64,000 nucleotides of DNA from Trochalopteron elliotii (lineage: Eukaryota; Chordata; Aves; Passeriformes; Leiothrichidae): contig JANPWX010019815.1 in the NCBI GenBank assembly GCA_024734555.1, positions 1,504,359-1,568,358 on the forward strand, in the 5' to 3' direction. The notes under the pieces were generated by a model, which saw only the letters and a list, made by a program, of their open reading frames with translations, was not told the origin of the DNA and ran no database searches. The translations under genes were made by a program, and so were the position numbers. How positions within the stretch are numbered: position 1 is the stretch's first letter; every line of letters begins with the position of its first letter. Shown piece after piece: positions 11,800-25,199 of the stretch.

Positions 11800-14700
11800 T
11801 CTTTATGCGTAGTGTAAATATAGATACTGTTTTCCATTTTCTGTTCTGATTTTCTTGTGGACCCTTAAAAATCCATCCCCCTTGACAAACACAATTTAGA
11901 GTTTGGAGTTTATTTTAGTGACTTATTAGAGTGGTAAAGTGAAGCTGTAGGATCAATTAATTGCATTACTGAGACACTTCATTTGTATTTTTTATGCTTT
12001 TTTTTTCCTTATAGATCTGAACTGTAACTGACTGAAACTCACAAAATATTAAAATGTTTCTATTTCTTTCAGAAAAGATCCAGTCTGGCGGAATGACTGG
12101 CAATGTGTGATGTCAGTTCTTTTCAAAACTGAAATAAAGTGATTTATCTAGGTAAAATAGGAGGTGAATATGGATAAATTTTATTATCCAGATTTCTTTG
12201 ATAAGATTCTGTGACTGCTTGTGTGTATATGCAAAGTAAACATTATTATTTTTAGAGGTTTCTTGCAAATGAGAGAGACTTTAGGTTTTGTTTAGGAAGC
12301 AAATGGAAAACTTCTAATAAATTTTTTTTATTTCTCACATTTAGGAAGATCAGGGTTTGACACTTCTCCTTTTTATTTTGCCTTAAGGGCAGAAAGAACT
12401 GGAGTGATCTGTATCATAGTTTTGTTCCATCCATATGGAAGAAAACATGTAGGCTGAAGGTGCTCATTTGAATGTAACCTATAATATCAGTGGAGAAAAG
12501 AGTGAATTTCCCATTCAGTTATTAAGAAAGGGTTGTTTTACTCCAGAGGGATTTAGAACCTGATAGGATCAGTTGTTTGCATGAAATTAAAATCTATACC
12601 TATTTGAAAACCGCACATGGAGCATGTTTAAGTCTGTATGAACTGTTTTTGAGATGAATTTTGGTATAGACTTGATAGAATTTTCACAAAATTATGGCAA
12701 CACAGGAAAAAAGAAGAGGCTTTTCTATTCTGTAAACATCGATCCTCTTCTCTCTCTTCTTGAACTTCGTTTATTCAGCCCATTGGGACTAAACTCTTAC
12801 ATACTATAACAGTTTTCAGCATTTTCCATCTCTTCTATTTTGAGTTGTTTGATTCTGTTGAGTTCAGTTGTAAGTCCTGGCAGGAGTTTTAAAGATGACC
12901 TTCATATTTAAACTGTTATGAGGAATATGTCCTCAAGGAATTAAGCACATACATTTCAGTGTAACACTTTACTGAGACACTCCTCATCACCTCCTAAAAT
13001 CTCTGTCTTTGCCCCCAGTTTAACTTCTAGAGAGTGAATTACCTTGGTGACTTAATGACTTAGTTTTTTAATAAACATTTAGATACAATGACATAAACCA
13101 CCAAGACAGGCTTATAGCCAATAAAAAGGTTTTTTGAGATAAAGATTATATATCAAAAGCAGCTGGTTTTCCAAGACATACCTCTTTCTAATTATTCCTG
13201 TTACTGCAAATCCAGACAGTAAAATAATAGATATGCTATCCTATAAAGTAGAATTAAATTAGAGCTAAAATATCAATGCCCTTTAACTTCCAAGAGTAGA
13301 GAGTAAAAAGTTATTTGTTAAGCTTAATTCATATTTGAAAAACATCATTAAACAATTCAAGTTTTTCTTCCAGCTTTAATGTGTGAGAAAACTAGCTCAT
13401 TTTTTCCTGATTGTTATTCTTCATTTAAAGAAGTGATCTATTTTTTCACTTGAGACACAAAGTTTGCATGAGGACAGGCATAATTTTGGTTCCAGGCCCA
13501 CATCTATTCCAAGTATGAGACTATTATGATGTAAAACACATAGCAATACATAATTTGGATTAACATTTACAGATCCTTCTTAACATTAAACATAACTTAT
13601 GTTTCCATTATCCACACTTTTTGGATTTTTATATGCATCATTCATTATTCCTTCAATAACGCAATGGAGGGAACAAACAGTTTCTTTCTTGAACACCATT
13701 TCATCTGGAATTCCGAGCATACATTTTTTTAACATTGTGTTAAATGGTTTTGTAACAGATGGCTCTAAAACCAATTGAAGAACATGTATTTGGAGTAAAA
13801 TTGTTCTTCAAAGAATACACAAATGTTATATTTTTTGGAGAAATTAATTTACTATTTTAAAAGAATGTACATACATTCATGACACTGATTAATCAAGTTT
13901 ACATAAGAGTTTTAGTGTAGAAGATCAGTCATGTTTATCAATCTCGTGCTAATAGCATTCCTCAGTATTCCAGCCCCTTTATGTCCCTGTCTTAATTCTT
14001 TATTCTGGTAAACCTCTCACTCATATGGTTTTGTACTCATGAGTGAAAGATTAGTGATGAACCAGACTAAAATACATTCAAGTTCTGTCCCCCTTTTTCT
14101 GATTTTTTTTTTCTTAGTAGCTATTCAGTTTTAGTTCTTCTTGAGACTCCGATGAATTGCAAAAGTTCTGAGATTGCTTTTCTTTATGAAGGAGAAGGGA
14201 CTTAGCAACTTATCCTTCTGTTTATGAAACACTATTTTGAAATGAGGCATCTCACACTGTGTATGTGTTTCTATATTATACACTGGCTTTACAGTCAAGA
14301 AGTCTTCCATTATATTGTCAGATGTCTATGTGCTCTTGGAAGTCCAAGTTCTGTACATGCTTGACTCTGTGTCCACAACAATGTTCTTAGTGACTTCAAT
14401 GTTCATAATAGTGTGTGCACATTTAAAAATTTTGTGATACTGAAATATAATGCTGAAAAAACAATCCTATGGCATTATTCTATTTGCTTGTTGATAGTCT
14501 CACATGAACTGGACAGGCAAAAAACCCAATAAGCTATTTTCACAGTTTCTTTCATGATGCAACTAATCAATCTCAAATTATTCACCCATGTAAACCGTAA
14601 TTTTTAAATCGGTCTTTTAACAGATCTGAAAAAAACCTTCATCAGTTGTATACTGTCCTCCTTGAATTTCATAGGTTGATGTTAAAAAAAGAGATCTCAC

Positions 14701-16264
14701 TATCAAAGGCACTGTACCCATAACAACAGGGGATTTCAAAGGAAATCTGTGTCATCCATCTATGATTCAGTAAAGTAATTTAGTTCTGCTGATTTATAAC
14801 TAACAGTTCTTAGATCTTTTAACTAAATTCTTTGTAACTTGAGTATATTCCAGTATCATTGAAATACAGCAAAGAGTACCAGTAAGTACTCAGTACTTAG
14901 GAAAGTAAGTACTTGCTCTTAGGAAATGTCCTCAGGAAATTACTATATTTTTATGCTACCAGTCTGAACTATTACTATGCTATTACCTCACAACTTATTT
15001 GAGAAAAACTCCCCTTTTGTTGTGAATGTTGTGAAAGGAATTGTAAATTGCAGTATCATTAATACATATAAAAATTAGGTGAAATTTACTGTTTTCAGAA
15101 GTAGTTCTTTGTCAAGGAAAAATTATTTTGTAAATAACTAGGCAAATCCTAAACTGGTAGTCATAACAAAAAAAGGGAAATAAAAATATGTTTCTAATAG
15201 CCGTGTCTTCTCAGCACAATTAAAGCAAGAGACAAAAAATTGTAAACAACTTTTTTATCTGCCAAAACAAGTTCAGAGCAATTATCTTCTCTCATTACAG
15301 AAGACACCACAACTAAAGAGCAGTGCAACTTTGCTCTTCATATTTGCTTTGCATGTTAGAGATGCCATCAAAACCAAACCACAAAAATCAAGCAATAACC
15401 TGTGGAGCAGAAAACAGCCAACAGCCTTTTGGATTTTGGTATTTAAATGAAGAGGGAAATAATTTTAAACAGTTTGGCTTAAAAATGTGTTTTAAAACAT
15501 TCATTAGTGATTCTGTGGTAGACTAAAAGTTGTAGATATTTTACATTTTAGAACATAAGTACTTAATTGGCTTCGAAATTATATTTAATAGAAGTTTTAA
15601 TGCCTGAAGGAAAAACCAGAAAAAAATACTTTGAAAGAATAGAACTGTAAAACTTTATGCACCTTTCCAGGTAGGTAAGGCAGCAGTTAACCCTGGCAAT
15701 ACTGAGGCAGGTTGGGGAGTTCAAGCAAGTATACTCTGCCTTCAACTAACTTCAGTGTCCCCGTTGTGCATTCCCTACGGCAGGAGCTCAGTACAGAAAC
15801 AACCCCAGGCACTTAGGCCAGAGGCACATGGGCCCAGTTCAGTTTATTAATGCACTCTCTGCTGCAGCTGCACTGTATCACTAAATAAACAGATGAGAAT
15901 GAGAAAGAGATGCCAGCCACAACAAGAAGAGAAGAAAACAAGCAAGAAGTGACAGATACCCATGAGCAGCTGTAAAACACCGCTTATTTTCTCAAGTTAC
16001 AAAACCATTGGAAAACAGTGCTACAGGGCTGCTTGTACTTATACTCATTTTATGTACAAGAGAGATCTGAATGGGAAGTACCTGGGAAGTATTCAGTGTG
16101 GGAATTATTGATTTGATAGACAGGCAGACTATTACTTCAACAGGCTGGTACAAGCATATTCTTTGAAGGTGTAATTACTGAGTACTCAAGAAATTTATAT
16201 ATTTCTTTTTAGTTTCAATTATTCAAAGTGAAATAACAAATTAACAGAGCGTAAGAACACTGGG
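11797..16264. other. Non-coding DNA, no gene seen
   Basis: No coding frame has recognisable content. A small palindromic cluster TAAGTACTCAGTACTTA lies near 14884-14900. The block at about 15690-15870 is modestly GC-richer but matches nothing I recognise. Confidence 0.7.
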
Positions 16265-16993
16265 CTTTGGGCATTGGCTCTGGACAGTGGCCAGGCAGAA
16301 AGGGATCTGGGGATACTGATTGACAGCAGCTGAACATGAGACAGGAATGTGCACAGTTGGCCAAGAAGGCCAATGGCATCCTGGCCTGTATCAGGAATAG
16401 TGTGACCAGCAGAAGCAGGTACAGAGATTGTCCCCCTGTACCCAGCACTGGTGATGCTGCATCCCCAGGTTCTGTGTCCAGTTCTGGGCCCCCCAATTTA
16501 GGAAGGATGTTGAGATGCTAGAGCATGTCCAGAGAAGGACAACAAGGCTGGTGAACACAAGGGTCTAGAACACAAGTCCTCTGAGGAGTGCCTGAGGGAG
16601 CTGGGGGTATTTAACCTGGAAAAGAGGGGGCTCAGGGGTGACCTTATCACTCTCCTCAGCTTCCTGAGAAGAGGTTGTAGTTGGGTGAGGTCGATCTCTT
16701 CTCCCAGGTAACCAGTCACAGGACAAGAGGACACAGCCTTTCCCACTAGCCTTCTGTGCCAGGGGAAGTTTAGGCTGGACTTTAGGAAGAAGTTCTTCAC
16801 AGGAGGAATGACTGGACACTGGAATGGGCTACTTAGGCAGATGGTGGAGTCACTGTCCCTGCAGGTGTTTAAGAAAAGACTGGATGTAGCACTCAGCGCC
16901 ATGGTCTGGTTGACACAGTGGTCTTGGGTCATAGGATGGACTGGATGATCTCAAAGGTCTTTTACAACCCAGTTGTTTTTGTGGTTCTGTGGA
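16265..16993 (+). mobile_element. CR1 retrotransposon 3' fragment with decayed RT C-terminus
   Basis: The copy is 5'-truncated and on the plus strand. From about 16295 the sequence encodes, across several frames, the C-terminal tail of the CR1 ORF2 polyprotein. Frame fragments include ERDLGILID, then ECAQLAKKANGILACIRNS (from 16345), and further on the GLFSLEKRRLRGDL-type region near 16600-16660 in damaged form. Stops and frameshifts (for example a TGA soon after ERDLGILID) make it inactive. The 3' end has the standard CR1 tail: GGACTGGATGATCTCAAAGG, a TTTTACAACCC-type motif and a degenerate terminal octamer (GGTTCTGTGGAT), ending near 16993. CR1 inserts by target-primed reverse transcription and is normally 5'-truncated, as here. 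The left boundary is approximate. Confidence 0.92.
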
Positions 16994-17420
16994 TATTAAC
17001 ATATAGTTTAAACATTTTTAAACTTATGAGTTTACACACTAATTGTGGTCTATTTATGTTGTCAAATTTTCTTTCAAATTTTTCTCAACAAAATTTTCTG
17101 CAGTGCTTTCTGCAAGACAAAAATCACAGTAAAAGGTTTATTGATAACTTCTGTCTGAAAAATAGTGGTTTTTTTTTTTTTTCTTTTTTATACTCACAGT
17201 TTTCAAAACCTGCAGATGCAAATTAAGTTCAGTTGGACATGGTAGGGAAGCATTGCTGGCCAATGTTTTCTGAATTCCTTAGAATTGCATATTTCTGCAC
17301 CTGTGTATTTTCAAATAACTGGGATTTCAGCTCTGTGAAAATAGGCACACTCGTTGTAAAAAAAAAAAAAGAAAGAAAAAAATCTGGGCTTTTTAATGTA
17401 TAGAATCAATCTAAAAGAGC
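16994..17420. other. Spacer with poly-T and poly-A runs
   Basis: A T-run (17169-17182, continuing with a C interruption) and an A-run (17358-17370, followed by GAAAGAAAAA) are the only features. A plus-strand frame of 102 codons starts inside the CR1 tail at 16918 and runs to 17226. It is low-complexity F/L/S-rich read-through, not a gene. Confidence 0.75.
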
Positions 17421-17464
17421 ATGAAATGATTCTTAGCATGAAATCATGCTAAGAATCATGTTAT
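17421..17464. repeat. Near-perfect inverted repeat, 16-base perfect arms
   Basis: The arm ATGATTCTTAGCATGA (17426-17441) is followed, after a 2-base spacer, by its exact reverse complement TCATGCTAAGAATCAT (17444-17459). With one mismatch and one G-T pair the pairing extends to 17421-17464. Such a structure can extrude as a cruciform in DNA or fold as a hairpin in RNA. It most simply arises by template switching during replication. No transposon is recognisable. Confidence 0.95.
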
Positions 17465-19429
17465 TTATATAGTGTCCTAGTAATCCAGAGGCAATGTGTA
17501 TGTTAAAATCACATGGGAATAGGACTTTGGATATCTAACATAAAGCAGTAGATAAAAAAATACACAGGAGAAAGCTTAAATGTAGCTCAAGTGTACCCAA
17601 AAAAGGGACAGTGGAGTCTCAGAGAAATGTGTGACTCTATATACTAACAGAGCAGCTAACTAAATAATTTAATACTTTCACCTCTTTGCTTATGCATTCT
17701 CATGAATGTACATGAGAAATCATATCACAGAACTTATATCTAAGTAAATGCATTTTGAAGTAAAATGAAATAATTTGTGAAAGTGAGTCTTCTCATCAAA
17801 TGTCAGCACTGTAACATATTAAAGGAAAGAAAAAAATTAATGGATTTCCTTACATGCAACTTGGGATGGGACAAAATTTCCATTTCTACCACCTCTCCTA
17901 GTCATACGAGGTAATACAGTTTTCCCTGCAAATTTGAGTGAACTCCCATCTCTTTTGCCAAATAGAGTTGTGAAACTGCCAAAGGCATAGCTACCGCTCC
18001 AAAATAAGGTGTCCAGATTTTACCCTGTACCCTGTATTTACAGATTCAGTGCCTGAAGCACACTGTTGTGATCTGTCCATGGGTTCTGTGGATAAGGGTG
18101 AAACACATTTGGGGCCCAGATGAATTACTGGGTTGTTCTGCACACCCTTATCTGCTCCTGTAAATCCTGCAATATTTGAAATTGTCTCTGAAGAAATGCT
18201 GCTTTTTTTCTACACCAGGTTGTCTACAGCAGGCTTCAGCACTATCATGCTCTATTAAGTACCCAAGCACAGACACTGAGGCCCACCCAATCTAGATTGC
18301 TAAATAAGGGGGACCAGGGCCCACATCCTGGCTCCAAAGCCAAGTAGCGAAGTCTGGGCTGAGTACACACATCTCAACTTTTCCTGTCTGCAGGTAGGTC
18401 CCCTGAAACAGGACAGTCACTCTAGAGTCCTCCCAGCTGAAGTAGTTTCTGGAGTTTGCTATCCCCCAAGTTACGTTTGGGAAAGCACAATCTTGTCTCA
18501 GACAAAACAGTGCCAGGGAAGGTCCTAATGATAAAACAGTTCAGGCAGGCAAGCAATGGAGAATACTCACACTCTTTCTGTGTTAACACTCATACCCTTC
18601 TTTTTGCCTCTGGGATCTTTGAAAGCTTGTACAGTTGTGGTACAGGACTCACTCAAGGATGACCCTTGTTGAAAGGGCAGGATCTGTTAGTTTGCAATGA
18701 GTTGATTAAGAGCCGTCTGGACCTTAATCTGAATGATGATCTTGTAAGAAAGAAAAGTAATTTGTGCCTATTGAAATGCAGATATATATAATTAAAGAGA
18801 ATAAAATATTTTCCAGTGGTAAAGCAGATTTGCATACATTTCGAAACCTTATGTGTCAATTCTAGGAGGAGTTATCTAGTCACCAGCTTAGGTTAGGAAT
18901 ATTTTCCCACGTTACAAAAATCAGGTAAATCTGATAAAATAGGCCTCAATTCTATTTCTTTGGCAGGTCTGTAGCTTCAAATTTGTAGAAAATTTCATTA
19001 ACATTAATGGGACTATTCATGTTTTCAATATTATGAAGATACAACTCAGCATCTTCAGTACATACCTCTCTCTGCTCTCACCTTCTTTTGACATTATCAG
19101 TTGTACTTTGGTAGCAGGTGCTGTGCTATTCAAAACAGAGCTGGAAATTTAGACCCACACAAGATGCTCCCTTTTTCCCCTGCCCCTTTCAGTAAATGGA
19201 GTAATTTAAATTGGAATCAAAATTTACTGAAAATCATAATAATCACAATGATTGTAAGAACACAGAGTGTACAAAAGAGAGAGGGCATTTCATCCACCAA
19301 AGAGTAGTCACCACTGAATGAACAAGAGTTTCTGTGGCTCGATGCCTGCATCCTTTCCCCCTTCACACCCTTCAGTGCAAGAAAACAATAAAGAGCTGCA
19401 TCAAACAAACCCCTCGGAAGCTAGATGAT
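17465..19429. other. Non-coding DNA, no gene seen
   Basis: There are no coding signals. The part at about 18220-18430 is somewhat GC-richer but has no open frame of note and no repeat family I can name. Confidence 0.7.
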
Positions 19430-19865
19430 CCCTGTTGCCTCATGTGCTCTCCATGGATTAATCCATCCATTGGTTCGACTCTGCACAGCAGCCTCCAGCC
19501 CCGGCATCACTCTACTTGGCTCTGCTGGGGCTTGGGCTCCACACAGCTTGGCCCTGTGCCACTGCCACTCTCTCTTTTCCTCAGAGTGGCATCTTGGGCT
19601 CTCCATTGCTGCCTTTCAGCATGAAACCACAAAAGTTGTGTGTCAGAGGAACAGGAGAAGGATCTGCCAGAGAGGGGAGGAGAGCGGCTAGGCCTGCTTG
19701 GGTGACCCAGTGCCTTTTCCTGCAGAGAGCCAGGCAAAAATGGCCAACTTCCCATTTCCAGGCCTGGTTCTTTTGGGGAGCTTGCTTTCCCAGCAGTGAC
19801 ATGTGGGGTGCCGAATAGACAACACTAAAAGCTCCACTCCCCTGTCTCTGTACTGAGGACAGGTC
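19430..19865. other. Unclassified GC-rich block
   Basis: Base composition changes sharply from the AT-rich surroundings to GC-rich, with CpG depletion but many TG and CA dinucleotides, typical of aged methylated DNA. Several overlapping frames of 60-100 codons are open on both strands. That follows from few stop codons in GC-rich DNA and gives no single coding frame. It could be an old LTR or other decayed transposable element, or a former exon. I do not recognise it. Confidence 0.4.
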
Positions 19866-22800
19866 CATATTTGCATTACAGGTTCTTGACGCTATATGTC
19901 TGGATAGTCAATTTCATAAAAAGAAAAAGAATATTCTTTCATCCAGGCTTGTTAATTTGTATTCCATGTTAAAGATACATTAACCTTCTCTTCAATTAGG
20001 AACATAGGATGTGATCTGAAATTCATGAGCAAAACTCACAAAATATCAGACCAGATAAGTGGTGAGTGCTGTACAGATATTTTTGCGGAAGTGGAAGGCA
20101 TCTGTAAATAATTCTGGAAGAGAACAAAAACACAACATGCAACAAAGAATTTACAAGGGATAACATTCTGAGCAGGTCTAATAAAATTCACCTTGCTTCA
20201 ACAAGAGATATGCTATTGCCATGAACTGGTTTGTAAGCATATATAAAGAAAAAAAATTACTACTGTTGTAGTTATTTGTGCTGATTTCATTTAAGTGTAA
20301 ATTGTGGAAAGCAAAGGCACTCCTTTTCACTCCAAAATCATTGGTTTATGCAACATTGAATGGAATTTTACTCTTCTCATTTTGCACACTGAAATCTTCC
20401 TCCAAATAATATGTAGTGTAGGTATTTCTTTTCTTCCTCTTGAGGACTGCTTAAGAGTTTGCAACATTAAAAATATCTCTAGGCACATTTTTAACCTGGT
20501 TTCCTGAGGAAACAAGGCTTAGGCAGTCATGCTGTCTGTGTGTCTGTGTTTCTCTCACTAGTACCCTGGAGTGCCTTGGACAGTTTCAACAAAATTTGAC
20601 AGACACAGAGTTTTCAAAGATATTCAGCTCTTTCAGCCAGCCTGCACAAAGTATTGCCCTGGGGCCTCATTCAGGCTCCAGAGCTGTTTGTTTGATCCAT
20701 TAGAGTTGAGTTGTTCTGTTTAGCCTCACCCAGCAGCCAAGAAATAGCAACTAGTCAGCCAGTAAGCTCACAGAGAGCTGCTGGTCAGTTGGCACAGCTG
20801 CATTCTCACAAAGCCACAGTGCATGATGATTCTTTCTGAGCTGATAGGTCAAGAAAAAATTGATAGGGACCTGACACTTTGTGGGCAGACTCATGCAGGG
20901 ATATGGACATAGCTGGACAGAACTGCAATGCGCTGGGTTTTTAACCATTCTATAAAATAAACACTAAGAAAAAAGTTCAAAAAACCCAAAGAAACCCAAT
21001 AAAAAACCCTCTAGGATTTTATTTGTCGCAGAACTACTTGAGTGATGAAACAAAACACAGGGTTCAAGACTTGCCACCATCCAAATATGGGCATAACACA
21101 TCTGTTAGGAAGCACCCAGTATCTGAAAGCTACAGAAACAGACATGCACATCCAGAATGCATGTGAGTATGTATGTGCATGTAGATATACATATATGCAT
21201 ACTTGCATATGAATGCACTAATCCTTGCATCTTCATAAGCTGATGGACATAGTCCATATAAAAACCTTTAAATTCTGTGTCCTTGGTATTTCCAGCACAT
21301 TTTGGCCTCATGACACCTGGTTGCTATACTACTAGATGCTGGAGCACAGTGTTTGGCCAATAAGATTAGGGCCAAATCAACCAATTTTAATCAAGTTTAC
21401 TGATTCAGCTTTTCTAAATAAAAGTCCTGGATAAACTATGTGATTTGTCACTAGCAGGGCTCATATTACATAATTACAATGTGAGCTGCAAATAAGCTTC
21501 ACAAAAGCACTGGTATTGCAGAAACTTTCTAGTAGTTCTAGAAAGCAGCTTTGTTTCAGAAAAAAAGTCAGAAACTATTTCACAATTTTATTTTATTGCC
21601 AAAAATATATTTCAAAATGTGTTAACCATTTGCCTTTGCTCTTTACCATGAGTTGCTGTCTGTGTTCGGTTAAGAACAAAGTGATTGGAGCCAAATGATT
21701 AAGGCAATAATTTCATGTTTTTGTATCATTTAATGAAAAACGTGTATTAAAAATTAATAAAATTGAAGGAAAAAATTCAAACCCAACATTTGAATGGCAC
21801 AGCAGAGTGGCCAGCAAATGTCCTGTAAGTAATGCCAGCAGGCAGGAAATAACACAGATTAAATTCAAAGCAGCCATTCGTGTCTTCAGTCTCTCCAAGA
21901 ATGCTAGTATAAATCCAGCTGGCACCTCAGGTAGCTTCTCCAGCCACATCTGCCTGACGCATTTGGCTGTGTCTGATTCTTCTTTTTTTTTCTTTTCTTA
22001 AGGAATGGCCTAACTGCTAGGAAAAGTATAATTCATTTATTTCAGAATTTCACAGAACAGATAATTCACCACGTGGCAACTTCTCTCCTCATCAGGTTTT
22101 TCCTGCTGTTGCAATGCTGAACAGGAAGAACTGAACAGCTATGACTGCCATGCTTCATATTATTTAGTGAGGCATGGCTGTATTTCCATCACATGTTTGT
22201 GGTTTTCCTTTTTCAGAAAGCTGCCCAGTCATGAGCTTGAAGACATGCTAACTTCTTGCTGTTGCATCTAAAAAAGCCCTGAATCAAAGACAGCAATATA
22301 TCAGCCAACAAATAGATATTCAGTCTGATTACATAAAGCGCTACCTGGTTAGCATCGTGCTAGTCCAAAATGTTTTGCCAAGGTTCATTTTATGCCAAAA
22401 ATTATCTGGCCAGATCTCATCTTCATTTAATTCTGTTGAATTTTGGCTTAAAATCAGGAAGGATTTGGATAACAGTCTAGGTAAGGATGATAGTCTCAAA
22501 ATGTGAATCAAAATTTTCAAAAGCCCCTAAACTGGAAATGGAGTTTTGTTACAAACTGTCTTTCTTTGTAATAACAGGACAACATGGGATTATGGAATTG
22601 AAATGCTTTGTATTTTGGTTATATGATTTTTAGCTCATGAGAGTACAAACTATTTTTCTAGTCATCCTGGAAAATCGTATATAAATTTCCAGTTCAGAGC
22701 TGAATTAGAAGTGCTATGTGAAACCTCAAAATGACAATACTCTATTGCACAAAAGAAAAAAAAAAATAGAAATAAAAAGCACATTATTCAATCTATTTTT

Positions 22801-23344
22801 TGATGCCTGCACAGCATCAAGCAAACAATTAGCTCTCAATAAACAGTAAGAAATAACAAATAAGCACAAGAGAGTACAGCTGAAATAATCCCAAAGAATT
22901 AAGGCCAAGTAATTACAGCTTCTTAGACATGTCGACTATAAAGAAGTGTTTTCCTTGGGGGAACTTGAGGTTAACCATATGGCATACTGACCTAATCTTC
23001 AAAGGTACAAAAATGGGAGGCTTTAGATGAAGCATGGCATTGCTATCTAATTCTGTGACACAGAAGAAAAATTTGTGTAGCTCTGTAGATAATTTGGTAG
23101 TCTTTATTAATAAAGTAGTTGTGTAAGTTAATATTATGGCCAACATTCCAGCATAATGTCTTAGGATATAAAGAGAGGAGTGATAGAGCCAGGAAATCAA
23201 GTTGCCTGTGTGGAACAGTGATTCAATGCATTAAGAATCACTTGTGTCTAGAGGCAGAACTGGTCCTATTTGTGTTTCGCATTGTGTCAATATTTCCATG
23301 GCAAATCGTTGTTTTCAGGCTTCTCTCCATGGAAAATGGATTTT
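19866..23344. other. Non-coding DNA, no gene seen
   Basis: There are no coding signals. A purine/pyrimidine-alternating patch rich in TGCATA and ACATAT steps lies at 21150-21210. The stretch at about 22740-22940 has several AT-rich homeodomain-like words (CAATTA, AATTAA, GTAATTAC) and little low-complexity sequence. It could be a conserved element, but nothing proves it here. Confidence 0.65.
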
Positions 23345-23395
23345 TAATTAAAACTGGTGCACAAAACACCAGGCCAACAGCACCAGTGTTAATTA
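23345..23395. repeat. Inverted repeat with TAATTA ends, 16-base arms
   Basis: The arm TAATTAAAACTGGTGC (23345-23360) and the arm GCACCAGTGTTAATTA (23380-23395) are reverse complements at 15 of 16 positions, separated by 19 bases. The outer ends carry TAATTA, the core homeodomain site, on both sides. It may be a dyad protein-binding site, a hairpin in an RNA, or a mutational inverted duplication. Confidence 0.92.
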
Positions 23396-25199
23396 CTGGA
23401 AGTTATAAGTGTTTCCTCATACAAAAGCCATTTGGGTAATTTGTATATATTTTACAAGACAAAATTGATTTTGAAATGAGTATTTGAACCATATTTATAT
23501 TTTGTGAACTTGAGAGTTAAAGATCTGCGAATTTTACAGAAATTTACAAATATGTGTCTCAGTTTTTTAGCTTTTATATTATTGTTCATTCCTTCCACTA
23601 CCTATTGTTCAAATCCTGACTACTTTGTGTAAGGCATTTTTGTTTGAGGTTTTGTTTAGTTACAGGTGTAAACCCAGTCGACATCTGAGAGCCTGATTCT
23701 ATAGTCAAACAATAGCACACTTTTAACTCCCAGTGTGTTCCTTGTCATAGGACTTATATATTTATGCTTTATTTCCTAAATATTTCATAACAGGTTAGAT
23801 GAAACTGTGGGCTAGAAGTATAAATCTTTTTAGTATAAAAATATAAAGGGCTTTAATCAAAACTTCATGACCAGAGCAAAATCTTTCCAAGTAATGACAG
23901 TACATTAATAACTCCAGATTTCTCAAGTGTCATTAGTTTCTGTCTGGCATTTGACAGGGACATTTAAAACGTCAGGTGTGACAAACTCTGACATCTTCAA
24001 CAAAACTATAGAAATGGGGGTGGAGGAGATTTTTTTTTGTCATTTGGAAGATGGATAAAATGGACACTTCTATGTAAGCCTGTTACCTGTGTATTGAACA
24101 TCAGTAACATATCCATATAATTTGAAGATTTCCCACCATGAAAATTATTATTTTTTTAAACTCGGTTTCTCCCGATTTTAGTGCTTTAGGCTTTATATGC
24201 ATGTATTTCACTACGAGACACCTACCTTGAAATAATTAAGGCTGCCTGACACATCTGGGTTAAGGGAGAGGAATTTAACAAGTGGTCATGAAGATTAAGA
24301 GTAGTAGGACACCATTATACATTCTGTGAAGCATATTTATCCTAAAACAGTCTATCTTGAAAATATCTGAAATGTTCTGGTCTAACTCAACCTGGGGTCA
24401 TTTGGTTTTCTTTGGCACAAAGCAAACCAGCTAGGTCAAATTAAAAAGCTTTGGTTAAGTGGAACTTGTGCTTCTGAAGATATCATGGAGTTTAGACACT
24501 TCTTGCTTTCTCAGACATAAGAAATTTTCTTTTCATTCATGATTATATCTATTATTCAGGTAAATAAAATTACCATCTCACAATTATGACAATGTCCAAT
24601 GAAATTAATAATACCACTAAAATTGTCATTAAAGAGTGTCTAGAGGATAGCAAATGTGAGCTCTAATGAGTATTCAAAAAATTTCAAATCAGAAACATAA
24701 TGCTGTTTAATAAATATTAAGGACACAAGATGATAATGGTGGCGATGATGATGATTATTTAAAACCTTCTTAGAAATTTCTTCCACTGAGGTCACTACTA
24801 GAACACTCACTGTCTTAATATTAAGAGGTTTAAAGTCCCCCCTATCCCCTCCCTCTTTTAAGGTTTTGTTAAATTAAATGGACAGCTCAGAAGGACTACA
24901 TAACTGTGATGATATGACCTTTGACACCACCTGTTACCCATGCAGTAATTGTCTATCACTTGTATTATAAGAATTTCTTCTTTTGCAAAGAGACATAGAT
25001 AATACCATGGGTAAAAAAGAGTTTTAAAGACCTGAAGTCCAGCTTTTCTTTTTAATAAGGTACAGAGACCATAATACGAAATTGCAGATTTTGCCAAATT
25101 TTCTTCTTTTAATTTGAATTCTTGATTTAATGTCAAGAAAAAAAATTATTTATTACTACCACAAAGTATTCAGGTCTAATTTAGAAATTAGATTTGTCA
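23396..25199. other. Non-coding DNA, no gene seen
   Basis: Only short frames occur. A small GATGAT-rich patch lies near 24733-24755, and a pyrimidine run CCCCCCTATCCCCTCCCTC near 24837-24856. Confidence 0.7.

Noticed and set aside
16215..16932. Frames of 84-144 codons antisense to the CR1 copy
   Set aside because: They are reverse-strand readings of the CR1 ORF2 tail and 3' UTR, not genes.
19425..19876. Seven overlapping frames of 61-100 codons on both strands
   Set aside because: All come from one GC-rich block with few stop codons. No frame is favoured and no domain is seen.
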